DNA from: Cladocopium goreaui
Taxonomy: Eukaryota > Sar > Dinophyceae > Suessiales > Symbiodiniaceae
Length of the DNA: 64,000 nucleotides
Direction: 5' to 3'
Assembly: GCA_947184155.2 (NCBI GenBank)
Contig: CAMXCT020001136.1
Location: 704,899 to 768,898 of the forward strand
This document shows, one piece after another, positions 11,505 through 24,150 of the stretch. Position 1 is the first letter of the stretch. Every line of letters begins with the position of its first letter. The notes beneath the pieces are model-generated. The model made no database searches and was not told where the DNA came from. It saw nothing but the letters and a program-made list of their open reading frames with translations. The position numbers and the translations under genes were made by a program.

Positions 11505-13662
11505 GCGCGGCGGGAGTACACAACCAAAAACAAGAACCCCACACAAAGATGTGGGGAACAATACAGCTTCCTTTGCACTATTTGTCTGGTTTTAACAAGT
11601 ACACATAGAATAGATGTAGATCATTGATGGTCATTATAATGGGTTCACAACTACCATGTAATCACTCTTTGTACAACTGTCCCAAAGTTGTTTTAAAAAA
11701 ATCTGTCGCTTTGAAATCCAAACTGGTCAGAATGCAGGCATGTTGGATGCCAGGACCGATGGACAAGGCTCACAATGCTCTAAATATTCATAGATGAACA
11801 TCATATTGAGTCGCTTGAGAAACATCAGGAGTCCTCCCGAAATCATGTGCAGGTGTCCATATCTTGCATCAGTAGCATTCCGTCCTTCTTGATATCAGTT
11901 TGTATTTAAGTCAAATGCTTGTGGCCCCTGCCTTCCTATTGGTTCACTATTGAAACCCAGGGCTTTGCTCGCGGCTATGGCCAACATCCAGAGCACGCGA
12001 TGCCGAATCCACAGGGAATGGGTCGATGCCAAAACTTCTTGGAGATCCCATTGCTTTTTGCATAAACGGCTCAGAATGGAAGATGGCGTGTACCAAGGCA
12101 TGAGCACTTGATGGTGGATCAAGGGCAGAATCTTGGAAGAATCAAGATTGGTTGGTCAGTTGGTCAACCCTTACCAAGATGAATCTATCGCAGTATACTA
12201 CTTTTGGTCTTGCCGTTGACATATTTCATCCAACTGTGAGGGATTTTTCAAGACCTGCCAGCGGATGGTTCAGCTGATCTGTTGAAAGGGTGCTGCAGGA
12301 TTTGTACTTCAGAAACCCTCAGTAGCGTTCATGTTAAAAAGACAATTTGGTTTAAGGATATAACTTGTGTAACAGCAAACTTATCTGCTCTTACAGAGTG
12401 GTCCCAGGTGTCTAGTTTTGCGTGTCGTCCTACCATTGACAACTGCGCAACCAAGGGAGGCAGGCAAGTCCATCCTCCGGCCTCTTGGAATAAAATTCAA
12501 GATTATTTGGCCTGAAAACCTTGCCACATTGAATTGCGATTGGATTGCTTAAGATTGATACATCATTCATATATTATATGAGATGCTATATCATGTTGTG
12601 ATATATTTATCCATATATTTATGGTTCATTTCTTTCAACTCCTATGGGATCTGAAAGGATGGCACCTACTGAGGCTCGTGAAGTCAGATGTTCAGCAACC
12701 CGCCGACACAGGGCAGGGGTGCCTGGATCGATTCCCAAGTCAAACCCCATTATATGATATCATATGATAGTATTTGACAGTATCTGATAGCATATGATAG
12801 TATATGATAGTAATATGACAGTACAGTATATGATAGTATCTTAAAAGCACTTAACAGTATATGATGGCACAATCTAGTACTGTATACAATGTTATATGAT
12901 AGTATATCATAATATATCATAGTACATGATAGTCATAGTAAGGAATAGTATATACACACACACTACTAAATGTATTATAGATTGTACGCCTACAACTATG
13001 CAAAATCAGAAAAATGTTTGGCTTGTCAACGTATGTCAGCATCCACAGCTGTGTTGCACTGGAGGCGCGCGTGGGCCCCCGCCTCGCCGCCAGTTCCGTT
13101 GGGGCTCTAAGATTTTGAACGCCGGCGTGTGGTGAAACTCTTCGAGAAGACCTCAGGAGTTCAACGTTACTGCCACAGCCGCCATAGATGGCGCAGCAAG
13201 AAGCCCAGTGCGACTGACTTATAGCAAACTTGTGCAAACTTTACTTTCTGTGCAAATGGGTCTGTGCTCTCAGGGGGCGGATGAGTTCAAGATATTTGTT
13301 CCCATTTTCATTCTCCCGCTGCCAGTCACACTGAACTGTGCGGACATGCAATGAACCAGTCAAATAAACCAGCCAAAAACGTAAAAAACAACCAAAAAAA
13401 GCATACAAATTCTTCAGGACAGACTAAGTCACCGGTCCAAAAAAGACTGGGTTACTACCACATTTGCGAAGATGAACAAGGCGAAAAAAACAAACATAGA
13501 TATATACTCTGAAAATAACTTCTTTCACAATAGTATCTCGTCATGAATTGATATCGACTTCCTTGCACTTTTCAGCTGAAATGAGAGTGTTGGAAGAGTT
13601 GCCAAAGAGCGTTTTTCTGCTGTAATGTTATTGGCTGGATTTGAGACTCGCTGACACAAACT
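11505..13662. other. Gene-poor stretch with (ATATGATAGT)n
   Basis: No firm gene. Around 11945-12125 two + frames after CCCAG look protein-like in competing registers, and 12394-12515 has another open frame after CTTACAG. A degenerate decamer ATATGATAGT repeats through 12755-12950. Confidence 0.45.
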
Positions 13663-13750
13663 GCTTCCGAATCCGGCGGGCGGCGAGTTTCCGAATCCGA
13701 GGGCCCGGGAGTTTCCGAATCCGACGCTGAAGTTTCCGAATCCGACGTTG
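13663..13750 (+). repeat. GTTTCCGAATCCGA repeat
   Basis: Four copies of GTTTCCGAATCCG separated by variable GC-rich spacers. Confidence 0.7.
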
Positions 13751-13874
13751 GCCCTCTGCAGAGAATACAACTCGACTAAAGCAACTGGGGTATGGAAGAT
13801 TACTCGCAAATCAATGGACTTTGCTTGAAACTAATGAATCGCATCCTGCGCCTTTCACTGCCGGGGTCCTTCAG

Positions 13875-14091
13875 GTACTTCACCCCAGTTTTGCAAAAGA
13901 ACAATGTCGAACAGCGTCAGAGAAACAGATTGCCCCTGGCAAAGAAGCTCGAAACAACAAATTGGAACCCTGCCATGCACAACTCAGAGTCAATAAGTTG
14001 CTGGCAGGTTGCCCGGGCAGACACTCAATGCATTCTCTTGAACAGCCTTTTTCTCCCACTAGATCCTGAGCTTCTGTGCATCTCTGTACAG
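13875..14091 (+). CDS. Candidate exon, unknown protein
   Basis: Between GTCCTTCAG and a GT donor, a 72-codon frame (one leftover base in, phase 0 out) reads YFTPVLQKNNVEQRQRNRLP, continuing through a leucine-rich segment ending LLCISVQ. A second open register overlaps, so the frame is uncertain. No family recognised. Confidence 0.35.
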
Positions 14092-14493
14092 GTTGCAAGT
14101 ATGGGATGTCATTAAACAAAATGACGCCAGAGTATGTAGTGTAGGTTGTGGAGACTTGACAGCACATCACTTCAGCCCCCGACTAAGCCTTTAATGGCCA
14201 AGTTTTTAGCATGAACCAGAAACAAGTTTTGCCCTGCTCAGTACCTGTGTTAATCAAGGTGCACAGATCTTGAATCAACACAATTCAACGACACACACAC
14301 ACTACTGTATTCTTTTTGATTTCTGCAATTTTCTGGCTTTGTAATTGTACTGTCCAGCATCGAGGTCTTTCACGTCAGCACTCAAGACTGGGCAGTGCGG
14401 ACCTCAAGTTGAACATGTTCTCCGCCAGCTGAAAGCGATTGTGTCACTAACATTCACTAACTAACTGAAGACCTCGGTATCCAAAAACCTTCT

Positions 14494-14763
14494 TTGGAAA
14501 CCAAGATTCTTTCGATTTCATCGCATTGGAATTTTGCATTCGATGAATTTCGGGAGGCCGGTGAACTTGTCGCCGACGGCACCGTGCCATGGCGGCGTCG
14601 AGTGAAGCCATGCTTTTGGACCTTTGAAGGGCAATGGTTGCAAAATCTGATGCAATCTGATGCAAAGTCGCGATACTTTGGTGCAGTTGCCTTGGATTTA
14701 GAGATTCGAAAGCGACTGGTGTCTTTCATCAAGCCATGGAACAGTACACTGCGTATCCCGTGA
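14494..14763 (+). CDS. Candidate exon, unknown protein
   Basis: The frame includes HWNFAFDEFREAGELVADG and later FGAVALDLEIRKRLVSF before a TGA. It looks globular. A minus-strand frame of 127 residues overlaps, so strand is not certain. Exon borders were not identified. Confidence 0.3.
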   Translation: METKILSISSHWNFAFDEFREAGELVADGTVPWRRRVKPCFWTFEGQWLQNLMQSDAKSRYFGAVALDLEIRKRLVSFIKPWNSTLRIP

Positions 14764-14869
14764 TTTCGGTAGCGCTTGTACCTCCAGGTTCTCCGGAGAA
14801 GTTGTATGTTTATATTGGTATGTGTAATTTGGGTACACACGCATACACATATGACATATGCGCATATAT

Positions 14870-16190
14870 TATTATATTATGATTATATTATTTTAATATT
14901 ATTGTTATATTATTATATTATCATATTATTGATTGTTATATTATCATATTATATTATTATTATATTATTACTACTACTATTATTATTATATGATCATGAC
15001 TATAAAATTACTATTATATTATTATATTATTATCATATCATTATTATATTACTATTACACAATTATTATATTACTATTATATTATCATATTATTATTATA
15101 TTGTTATTATATTTTTATATTATATTATATTATATTATATTACTATATTATATTATTATATCAATACATTATTATATTATTATATTATTATATTATTATA
15201 TTATTATATTATTATATTATTATATTATTATATTATTATATTATTATATTATTATATTATTATAGTATTATAGTATTATAGTATTATAGTATTATATTAT
15301 TATATTATATTATTATTATATTAGTATTATTCTATTATTATATATTATTATTATATTTTAATATTATAATATTGTTACTATATTGTTATATTATTATTAT
15401 TATATTCTTATTATATTCTTATATTATGACATTATCATATTATCATATGATATTATTATATTTTATTTTTATATTATTATATCATTATATTATAATATTA
15501 TTATTACATTATTCTATTACTATAATATTATTTTATAGTATTATATTATTTTTATATTATTATATTATTATTATATTATTGTGTTATTATATTTTTACTA
15601 TATCATTATTATATTACTACTATATTGTTTTATTATTAAATTATTATTATTATATTATTATTATTTTATTGTATTATTGTATTATTGTATTATTATATTA
15701 TTATATTATTATATTATAATATTATAATATTATTGTATTATTATATTATTATATTATTATATTATTATATTATTATATTATTATATTATTATATTATTAT
15801 ATTATTATATTATTATATTATTTTATTATTATATTATTATATTATTATATTATTATATTATTATATTATTTTATTATTATACTATTATATTATTATATTA
15901 TTATATTATTATATTATTATATTATTATGTTATTATATTATTATATTATTATATTATTATATTATTATACTATTATATTATTATATTATTATATTAGTAT
16001 ATTATTATATTATTATATTATTGCATATTATCATTATCATTTTCTTTTCACTATCATACTATTATTATTATATTAGTATTTTCATACTATTACTATATTT
16101 TTATATCATAATATTAATATTATATCATTACTATATTATTGAAATATATTATTATTATTATTATTATATATGTATGATATTACAATATAT
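14870..16190 (+). repeat. (ATTATATT)n AT-only array
   Basis: About 1.3 kb of nearly pure A/T. The central parts (15170-15265 and 15690-16020) are a regular octamer ATTATATT with interspersed TTATTATA variants, single C substitutions, and flanks that degenerate to mixed ATT. Frames read YYIIILL and are not genes. Confidence 0.95.
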
Positions 16191-16699
16191 GTACTAGATT
16201 ACACAATTATTTCAATATAAGTAATAATGATATGTAATAATTACATACCTCAACAAATTCAACGCATAAAAAACCACACGGGTATCATGGCCTTGGTGCC
16301 TTGGTGCCTGAGGCCTGCAGCTGCACCGCGTCCTGCGGAGCAGCAGTGCAGACACCCGGATACCAACTGACGCTGAAGAACAAAAAAAATCACAAAGAAA
16401 ATTGATGAACGTTTTTCATAAAGCGGTTTCCTTTACATTTCAATTTGGTTTCAAATCAAATTTGAAACCAACATTACTTTCTCTTCTTTGCTTGGAGTTT
16501 GTGCTTGGAGTCTGTGCTTGAAGTTTGGTACCTCACTGCAGGGCGCGCCCCTGTCGGGCCCGGAAAACGCTGGATATCATGGCGAAGGCGCGGAAAGAGA
16601 AACTGTTGAGAAGTCACAATAGCTGGGAAAACTGGGAAAACTTGAAACCGTGTGCCTTGTGACATCTTGTGACCTTGTGCACCCACATGCTCCCATGCT

Positions 16700-17042
16700 C
16701 TGTTCCCTTTTGACCGGAGCTATGGCCGATGACCAGGTAAAAATTTCTTGCCGGAAGCTGAGCCAGGGAAGTAGAAGTGACAGAAGTGGCACCAATATGC
16801 AACGATCAGGTCTAAGTGGGGTTTGCGTGGAAGGCAACAAAATTTTCCAAATCTTTTCTTTCGCATCCGCCCAAGCATTTGGGCAGTGCCATCCTGGTCC
16901 GACATCCAAGGCGAGGCCCACAACCAGACTGAGGAGAAGGCTCGAACATGTTCGAAAGTGTTGGGAAAATGTAAGTGAAATCACTGAGGTTTTGATATTA
17001 TTGAGGGCCATCCATGGGAAAACAATTTTTTTTGGTTCCTGA
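16700..17042 (+). CDS. Weak coding candidate
   Basis: A + frame contains ADDQVKISCRKLSQGSRSD and later RRLEHVRKCWENVSEITEV. A 253-residue minus frame spans 16577-17338, so strand is ambiguous. From 16.2 to 18.6 kb no other gene is clear; 17.1-17.7 kb has several short cysteine-containing open stretches, and 18306-18372 is (TA)n. Confidence 0.2.
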
Positions 17043-18681
17043 ATCAGTGACCCAATGGAATCTGACGTAAAGGGTGAGCCGTAGGATTGATAAGAGTTTC
17101 CACTTGTTTGGCAGGTATGGCAATGACAGAAGGCGCAATGTGCATCGTTTTTTGCCGGGCTTGCCAGACTGCTGAACATGCTGGACATTGCTGTCATGGC
17201 ATGTGAAAGTTTTTTGCCACGTAGGATGCTAGTGTCGGCTATGTCATACCTAGAGCAATTGCTCAATGGCTTCGGACACCGCAAGGTTTGCATATCTTTG
17301 GGCCAAGGTCCTTTGCTTTGCCGTTCTGCACTGTACATCTTTTTGGATTGTATCAGTTGGCAACCCAGGGCCGGAGAAGGACTCTTGAGGTCTTTACATG
17401 TTTCATAGGTTTCCTTCCGTTCTTCGCTGGTCAGCCGCCAGTCCTGAAGGCGCAGAATTTTCCCGTCAAGCTTGGGGTGTGTACAGGTTTCGTTCGGGTG
17501 CCCACCTGGGGAAGGAGAAGATGGCCGTTTTTATGGAATTACTGTGCATTGCCGACACTGCCCCCGACGGCGTTCTCTAGGACCTCAATGTGAAAGAGGG
17601 ACCGCAAAAGCTATGCTTGGGCACTGTAGGTATTGGAAGAAGCATTGGAAGGACATCAGGATCTATGTTTCTTTCTTGAGATTTGCTGAGCCATGTTGAA
17701 CCTCTGAATGTTGTGACCTTCGCAATTTGCAGCTCCCACGTGAGCTTTAGTGACATCGCCTCTGACTCTGCTGCCCAGGTTTTAGCCGATTCGTTTTTGA
17801 GCCCCTTTGACTTGGCTGGTTGCATGTACTGTATGTCGGGTTCTCAGGAAATCTTCCTCGCCAGAGAACTTTGAATTCACGTTTCGCAATGTTTCGCATC
17901 AGTCTGAGAAGCATATCCCAGAGTCCGATAGTGATCATAGTGGTTTACACTGAGACACGCGACAAATGGCGCTAGCCTTCCTCAAAACCTATCCAAACCT
18001 ATAGTATAGTTACTATAGCATGTCATATCAATTCACATCAATTCATATCAGTCATATCCCATCATATCCCATCATATCCCTGCCAAAAACAGCTGCGGAG
18101 CATTCTGAGTTCTTGAACCTCCGGCGTCAAGGCCGAGTTCGACTGGACTCTTGGCGTCCAGGGAAGCAGAGATAGTTTTGAGTCTTTCTACTCCCGACAG
18201 TTGTCGCCGGCCTGACCGATCGCCCAAAAAAAGGAGCGACCCCACGAAGCAAAGTTTGGGTTGACATCACGGAAATGACCACATATACAGATGGATTGTG
18301 TATATATATATAATTACAGTATATATATAATTACAGTATATAATATATATATATAATAATTTATACTATATATACACATCATAGATGGTAGGACATTTTC
18401 GATTACCTGCTCGGCCTTTTTGGAAATAGCTAGCTCCCATCACAAACTCACCTATGCAAGCTACAGCAAAGGTCCTCCTACTCCTACCTCTTGGGATTTC
18501 AGAGCCCCACAAACAGGTAGTGGTCTGTTACACTACTTTGCACTATGTTATGAACATGTCACCAAACTGGAAGAGTGGAAGATGGATTATTTGGTTCTTG
18601 GGCTTCAGACTTGTGACACGATCCACTGATACATGAGACTTCAGCAGATGAAGCGTTCTTGAACTGTTGATTTTCAGTGCT

Positions 18682-18842
18682 TGGACCGAGCCTCACCCAG
18701 AGTGGGGCAGCGGGGTGCAATGGAGCGAACAGAGAGGCTGCACAGATTCGGCCGACACTGCATAGATTGTCTATCTTAACATGGTTGGCACATCTTAGCA
18801 CCAACGGTGATGCGACAATCTATGCAGGGAAATGCAGGGAAA
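18682..18842 (+). CDS. Candidate exon after TTTTCAG, unknown protein
   Basis: Following GTTGATTTTCAG two registers are open. The more protein-like reads NREAAQIRPTLHRLSILTW and LAHLSTNGDATIYAG. The other gives a 32-codon frame ending in TAA at 18780. Register unresolved. Confidence 0.3.
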
Positions 18843-19646
18843 AATGACGAAAAATGATGGTTGAAGAACTTTGGGGAAGAGTCTTCGTGATCAGACCCCA
18901 AGATGTGAGATCCAAAGAATCTGCAGAATTCTGCAGAACGAAAAAGGCAAATGCACTTCTTTCTGAGGGCTTGAAAAGCTGATGCATTCGAGGCGGCGCT
19001 CGCCCTTGGCTCCGTTCCTGGCCGCCTCAGGATGTGTAGCGCTGGTTGGGCTCACAGTTTGTCACAGTTGTGTGTTTAGTCAGAAATTGTGATTGGCCAA
19101 GCTGGCCAAGCCTAGGCTCAGCCAAGCCAGGTCAATTGGAAAAATGCCAAATTGATGCGAATTGAATGTGCTCAGAGCTGCCAAGGTAGCAGTCCTTTGC
19201 AAAGGCCTTGACTACTGGCAGGAGGCCTCGCGCAGCATCCTGAAGAATGTAGGACTGTAGGACCATGTATTTTGAGGATGTGGGAGGGCTCAAAGTCCAT
19301 ACTTAGAGACTTGTCCAGCTGTGGCTTTAAAGGTTTGAGATGGCAGGAGTAGAGATTTTGAAGAAGGGCTCCCAAGATCTTCCAAAAGCGCGAGAGAAAA
19401 TGTGACGAAGATGTTGAATTCGAGCCACATTGAACTGAGTCCTAAACCCTATCAACGGACAAAGAAGTACATAATCTGCTCGTGTGCAGCAGGCATTTGC
19501 ACCGCCTCCTGGTGCACGAAGAAAACGTTTGTGGCCCCAGCTTGTGGATAGTTTCGTGATGTTTTGTGGCCTCTCATTGACTCAGCAGCAACTTAGCGTT
19601 CGACTGGGCAACGTACTGAGCAATTTCTACTGGACCACCCTCAGAT

Positions 19647-19841
19647 TTGGCCTCGGGAATGCTCAGACTGCTCAGCACCTTTTTGGCTCAAGACTGCGGA
19701 GAGTTGGGCAGAGCTCGTGAAGCTGATCAAAGATCCGCTGATTGTGACTACGCGGCAACCAGTGCCCTGGTTGCACTGAAGTCTCGCATGGTTTGGGACG
19801 TTAGCAGCATCCATGGACAGATCGTACGTAGATGTACCTAG
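19647..19841 (+). CDS. Candidate coding segment, unknown protein
   Basis: The frame reads FLAQDCGELGRAREADQRSA then YAATSALVALKSRMVWDVSS. Composition favours a real helical protein. The last 12 nt of the dinoflagellate spliced leader motif occur inside it at 19681-19692. No family recognised. Confidence 0.35.
   Translation: MASGMLRLLSTFLAQDCGELGRAREADQRSADCDYAATSALVALKSRMVWDVSSIHGQIVRRCT
19681..19692 (+). other. 12-nt match to the 3' end of the dinoflagellate spliced leader
   Basis: TTTTGGCTCAAG equals the last 12 nt of the 22-nt DinoSL that is trans-spliced to dinoflagellate mRNAs. The preceding bases match only partly (CC), so this may be a decayed relict of a retroposed mRNA or chance. 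Confidence 0.2.
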
Positions 19842-20045
19842 CTGATTTCCTCTGAGGGCCCCCTTGTTGAGCAATCATCATAGTCCATGGTGCTTTCATT
19901 GGACCTTTTGATCCGGTCTATGGGTTGTCTGGTTGGATTGGCACTCTGAAAAGATCCGGAACAAGAACGGCAAGCAGATCTGCAAACTCTCAGATTTTAA
20001 CTTTAATGATGTGAATTATGTTTTGTGGGGCAGAAATGGACAATG

Positions 20046-20105
20046 AACATAATCAACCATAATGAACCATAATGACCCATAATGAACCATAATGAACCAT
20101 CATGA
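20046..20105 (+). repeat. (AACCATAATG)n decamer array
   Basis: Six copies of a 10-bp unit immediately before an open frame at 20126. Confidence 0.85.
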
Positions 20106-20125
20106 ACCAATGACCGGCCATCACG

Positions 20126-20341
20126 ATGGCAATACAGCCCGTAGCACCTCCAAGGCCAGAAGAGCTAGCTATTGAGGCGGGGCTCCAGGTTGGCGGAACA
20201 TGGCGGAACAGTGGCACAAAGGCGGTGTATTTGTCCTTTGTCCCCAGGGAACAAGCTGTTCTTCGAGTAGAATCAATCAAAGGCATCCAGAAGGCAGGGC
20301 ATCTCGTGAATTTTGCCGAGGCTTCCTTCAAATTTACATAG
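20126..20341 (+). CDS. Candidate coding segment, unknown protein
   Basis: The frame begins with an ATG reading MAIQPVAPPRPEELAIEAG and continues with EQAVLRVESIKGIQKAGHL before TAG. Protein-like and without competing long frames. The following 20.35-21.44 kb has only a weak minus frame. Confidence 0.35.
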   Translation: MAIQPVAPPRPEELAIEAGLQVGGTWRNSGTKAVYLSFVPREQAVLRVESIKGIQKAGHLVNFAEASFKFT

Positions 20342-21449
20342 TAAATCATAGTAAGGTAATGTAAGGTGTGTGGTTTAAAATGGTTAAGAATTGTGTCACC
20401 CACGCTGCATTTTTTTGGCAGGGAAAGCGGATGTTCCGCCTTGGACGACTAAAAGAAATGAATCCTGCGGAGAGATCCTAGACCTGTTAAACTATGTTAA
20501 ACTATGTTAAACTGTTACATCTTCCCCATGCAATCTGAACTGCAAACACGCACAGATGGAATCCCTAATCGAACGTCTTGCAAGTGTCGGCATGCTTATG
20601 AAAGCTCAGCCAATGATAAGTAATGATATGAACGAGCAAAAGACAGGGATAGGGTCAACAGAACCCACATAGTGATGCAAGATGATGCAAGATTGACAAC
20701 CGGAGTTAAGCGATTCTCGATGATTCTCATGGATTCTTAAGGATTGATTCTCGTTTTCATCTCGTTTTCCATGTCTTACTTTATCGGAACTTTATCGCTG
20801 TCGACTGCGGTGAGGTGCAGGACGTTTCGTCCAGCTGGGGAAAAGATGTGGGTTCGAGGCCTGCTTCTGTTTGGCCGTGGCTGTGAAAGTCATGGAGAAT
20901 AGGAAAATAGCTGCGAATATGCTGTGAATTCAGAAAATGCCTTGCCTTCTGAAAGAGCAACTCTTGAAGAGCCACTGAACATTCATTTTTGAAGAGTTCA
21001 ACTATCTTGAACTTGAGCATTTTTGGAGATTTTTGGAGGAGCAATGATTTGACCAAGAAGGACTTCAAACTCAATGAGGGCGCCGGGAAAGTTGTATGCA
21101 TGTGACGGCCAGGCCAGACCCTGACATTGTCGGGACTGGCTGCCGTTAATCTGAAATAAAAAGAACAGGGACTAGACATGACTAGACTCACTAGAATTAT
21201 CTAGAATTCCCTCTCATTGAAATGGGAGCTGAAGAAGACCGCCGTTCCCGTGGCAGGTTCCTGAACGTTCCCTATCAAGTTCATAGTAAAGCTGTGAACT
21301 CCAAGCAAATGAGCACGCAGACAGACTTCCATCCTGATTTTCAGACAAAAGCGTGAAAAGAGAGTAGAGCCAAGAAAACAGTTGAAACAAAATGTAATTG
21401 TTGAACAGCACTCTTTCCTTCTTGATTTCTATCTGCGTGTTCACTGCAG

Positions 21450-21673
21450 AGGATTTCAACACACAGCTGGCATACAAGGCGTTCCCACGAAATGGTGTTC
21501 CATCGTGGTCAGCACAGCTGAAGATGGTGCAGTTGCCCCATCCTGTTCATTGGCCGAACCCAGGCTGTTCAAAGCGGCTGTTCATTTTGTTCCCAGTTTT
21601 GCAGTTCCAAGACGAGAGCCTTTTAAATACACTCCGCGTTCTCGCTGCGTTTGTGCTTCGTTCCCCGGCGTAA
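21450..21673 (+). CDS. Candidate exon, unknown protein
   Basis: After TTCACTGCAG the frame reads EDFNTQLAYKAFPRNGVPSW and AQLKMVQLPHPVHWPNPG, with G/C-favoured third positions, running to TAA. A 211-residue frame in another register overlaps (21382-22017). The choice rests on codon third positions. Confidence 0.35.
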
Positions 21674-22228
21674 TGCTAGCGCTGCGTCGGCGGTGGCTTC
21701 CCAGCTCATTGGGGCCCCCGGAAATCGTAGTTCGTCCATCCGTTCCACTGCGTTCCCGCAGTTCTCGACTCGCACGAGTCTTAATTAATGCTGCGATGCA
21801 TGTCTTATTTCTCTTTCCCAACTTGAAGGCTCAAGCGTGGCAGAGTTCTCACATCATCAGACGGTTCAAAAAGGCTCAAAGTCTTGGTTTGTGCAGTGAG
21901 CTTCGAACATCGGCACACTTTCAAAGTTTCTTTTGCAAAGGACAGGACCTCTGCCCGCCTGTGGATTTTGAAGCAAATATAGCAGCTATAGCGCCTTCAA
22001 CTGAGATTTTTTTTTGAAGGTCTAGTGCTTTGGCAGGCTTCCAAGGCCGCACGGTCTGTGTGTACTTATACATGTACTTACCGACCCGCATCCTGCATGC
22101 TGACAGCCTAGATAAGCTGAGAGTTTGAGATTTGTTCCTCTCAGATGAGGTGGTGAGCTGGGCCAAAGATGATCCGACCAACCAATTTCTGATTTCGAGA
22201 TTTCGGAATACGCACAGCTAAGCCCGGC

Positions 22229-22368
22229 TCCTGTCCTCTTCGGCTGGACCCAACGAGCCCAACGAGCGTCTGCGACAGCTGATGGCCTTGGGGCCTCAGG
22301 CGCTGGAAAATGAGCACTGGCCAGGCAGATTTTTTGCAAAAGTTGCATACAATATTATATAGATATAC
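22229..22368 (+). CDS. Candidate exon, unknown protein
   Basis: After CACAGCTAAG the frame reads ARLLSSSAGPNEPNERLRQL and MALGPQALENEHWPGRFF before TAG. A second register is also open for the first half. Confidence 0.3.
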
Positions 22369-22715
22369 TATGATATACTATGATATACTGATATATATAT
22401 ATATATATTATAAGAATTTATATGTGAACGGATTGCAAAAAATGGTCTGAAGATGTTTGATTTGAAGATTTTTAGCATTTTTCGATTTTGTCTTGAATGT
22501 TTTTGTACGTGCAGTGCATATGCGATGATGTCTCTGATCTTTAAGGTGCTGCCGCTCCCTACGGTCGAATTGGTGGAAGGCCCATCATCCCGAACCCTGA
22601 GGCACGGTAGCCTGTTAAGAGAGAGGGGTTGCGGAATTATCGAATATATCCAAGATATCCAAATGATTCCAAATGTCCATAAGTGTCCAACTATCCACTG
22701 CATTTTTTTTTTCAG

Positions 22716-22879
22716 AGACCTACGCACCGCAATTTCTAAGGTTCTTTTGAACACATGTGGAACATTTCCAGAGTATGCCACAGTATGCAATCTCCTTGGT
22801 GGTCAAACGCCTGGCGCGAATCCCCCTTTGGAGTCTCTGGAGCTCCAATCTGATGGTATTCTGATGGTCACTTGCAGTT
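22716..22879 (+). CDS. Candidate terminal exon, unknown protein
   Basis: A T-rich tract and CAG precede a frame reading RDLRTAISKVLLNTCGTFPE and YATVCNLLGGQTPGANPPL, ending with TGA. The upstream open segment at 22515-22613 may be the previous exon, but the phases of the obvious donor do not match. Confidence 0.4.
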
Positions 22880-23623
22880 GACCACACCTGACAGTCGAGG
22901 CTGAAAAGTTTCCTGCAGGAGTTCCTAGAGACGAGGACAAGCAGTGTCACCAACAGTGAGTGCGAAGTTGGATGGATGATGGATGCATCTGTAAAGACAA
23001 CAAACAGATGAACCATGACACATCTGATATACATTTACTGAAATTACTGACGTATCTTGATGGAAACATGGATATGTCGGATATGTATTACCTTTTTTGC
23101 ATGAAATGGACCTAGGATGGTCTAGGCATTCGTGCGAACATTCGCTGCATGGGCAGGATGGGTTCCCCGTAATCACCCTGCGGGAACAGTATGAGACGAA
23201 CGCAACTCTGGTAGCACTGGTAGCACTGAGGTTTCCAGTGAGGTTTCCAGTCAACTCATCAGTATGATATGACAATGATATGACAATGATATTAGTATGA
23301 TTTATGGAATGATTTGATTTATGATATATATATATATTTATGATATTTATGGAACAACAGAATCAACAGCTGAGTCAGCTGAGTCTCACTTTGTCTTTTC
23401 CAACATTTTCCAACTCTGGGCTGCTGTGATGGCTCCTTTAGGCTGTGATAACTTCATGATTCGTTTGATTTGTGTAGAGTGTAGAGTCGATGTTGGATTT
23501 GTGACGGATGATTGAAGATTGATCCTTTAGTTTTGATTCGATTGGACTAAAAAAGTGAAAAAGTGAAAGGGAGCTCAGGCTCTGGGTTGTTGAGGCAGGA
23601 TATTAGATGAGATTAGACGATCT

Positions 23624-24150
23624 TATAGTGGCGGACCGAAACTTGGAATGACCACTTGGAAACTGCCGGGGTTAGGAAAAAGTTCTCGATCTTCTCGCCG
23701 GAGCGCTTGGAAAGACACGAAACACTGTATATACCGCGCAAAATGGCCAAAAGCAGAACTTAGAATGAGGGGCAAGCAAAAGCGAATATTTGCAAGATTA
23801 TACGCGCCTGTCAGTAGATGGATGCCGGTCAAGAAGAACTTAGAATGTCCAAGTCCGGGTGGAATTGTAATAAAGCTATCCGAGACCCCGCCGGCAACTT
23901 GTTTGATACCCTAAGGGGCCATACCAGGTCATTCTAAGTTTTGGTCCACGGCATGAACAATATAAAGCAACGCTGCAGGATTCCCTGCGCTTGTCAACGG
24001 AAGCCTGTATAGAAGAACATCGAATGACCTGCATCCCCTCAAGAGTGTGCCATAGAGTTCAGATCGGGCACTGATACTCTTGTTTTTGTATGTTTTTGTG
24101 ATTTTTCAGATCCCCTTTCCAAATTGTTTATTCCAAGTTTCGGTCCGCAA
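23624..24150. mobile_element. Inner element with exact inverted ends
   Basis: GCGGACCGAAACTTGGAA occurs at 23631-23648 and as exact reverse complement at 24131-24148. A smaller version ends at 23953 with a 3-4 mismatch copy. This suggests nested insertions of a family whose ends are GCGGACCGAAACTTGGAATG. Confidence 0.55.

Noticed and set aside
9953-11578. 541-residue minus-strand ORF (and 392-residue overlap)
   Set aside because: Covers three tandem arrays; several frames are open at once because the repeat units lack stops.
14776-16197. ORFs of YYIIILL composition
   Set aside because: AT-only microsatellite read-through, no codon structure.
20781-21191. 136-residue minus-strand ORF
   Set aside because: No recognised motif, no splice-like borders, and low-complexity parts; treated as chance.
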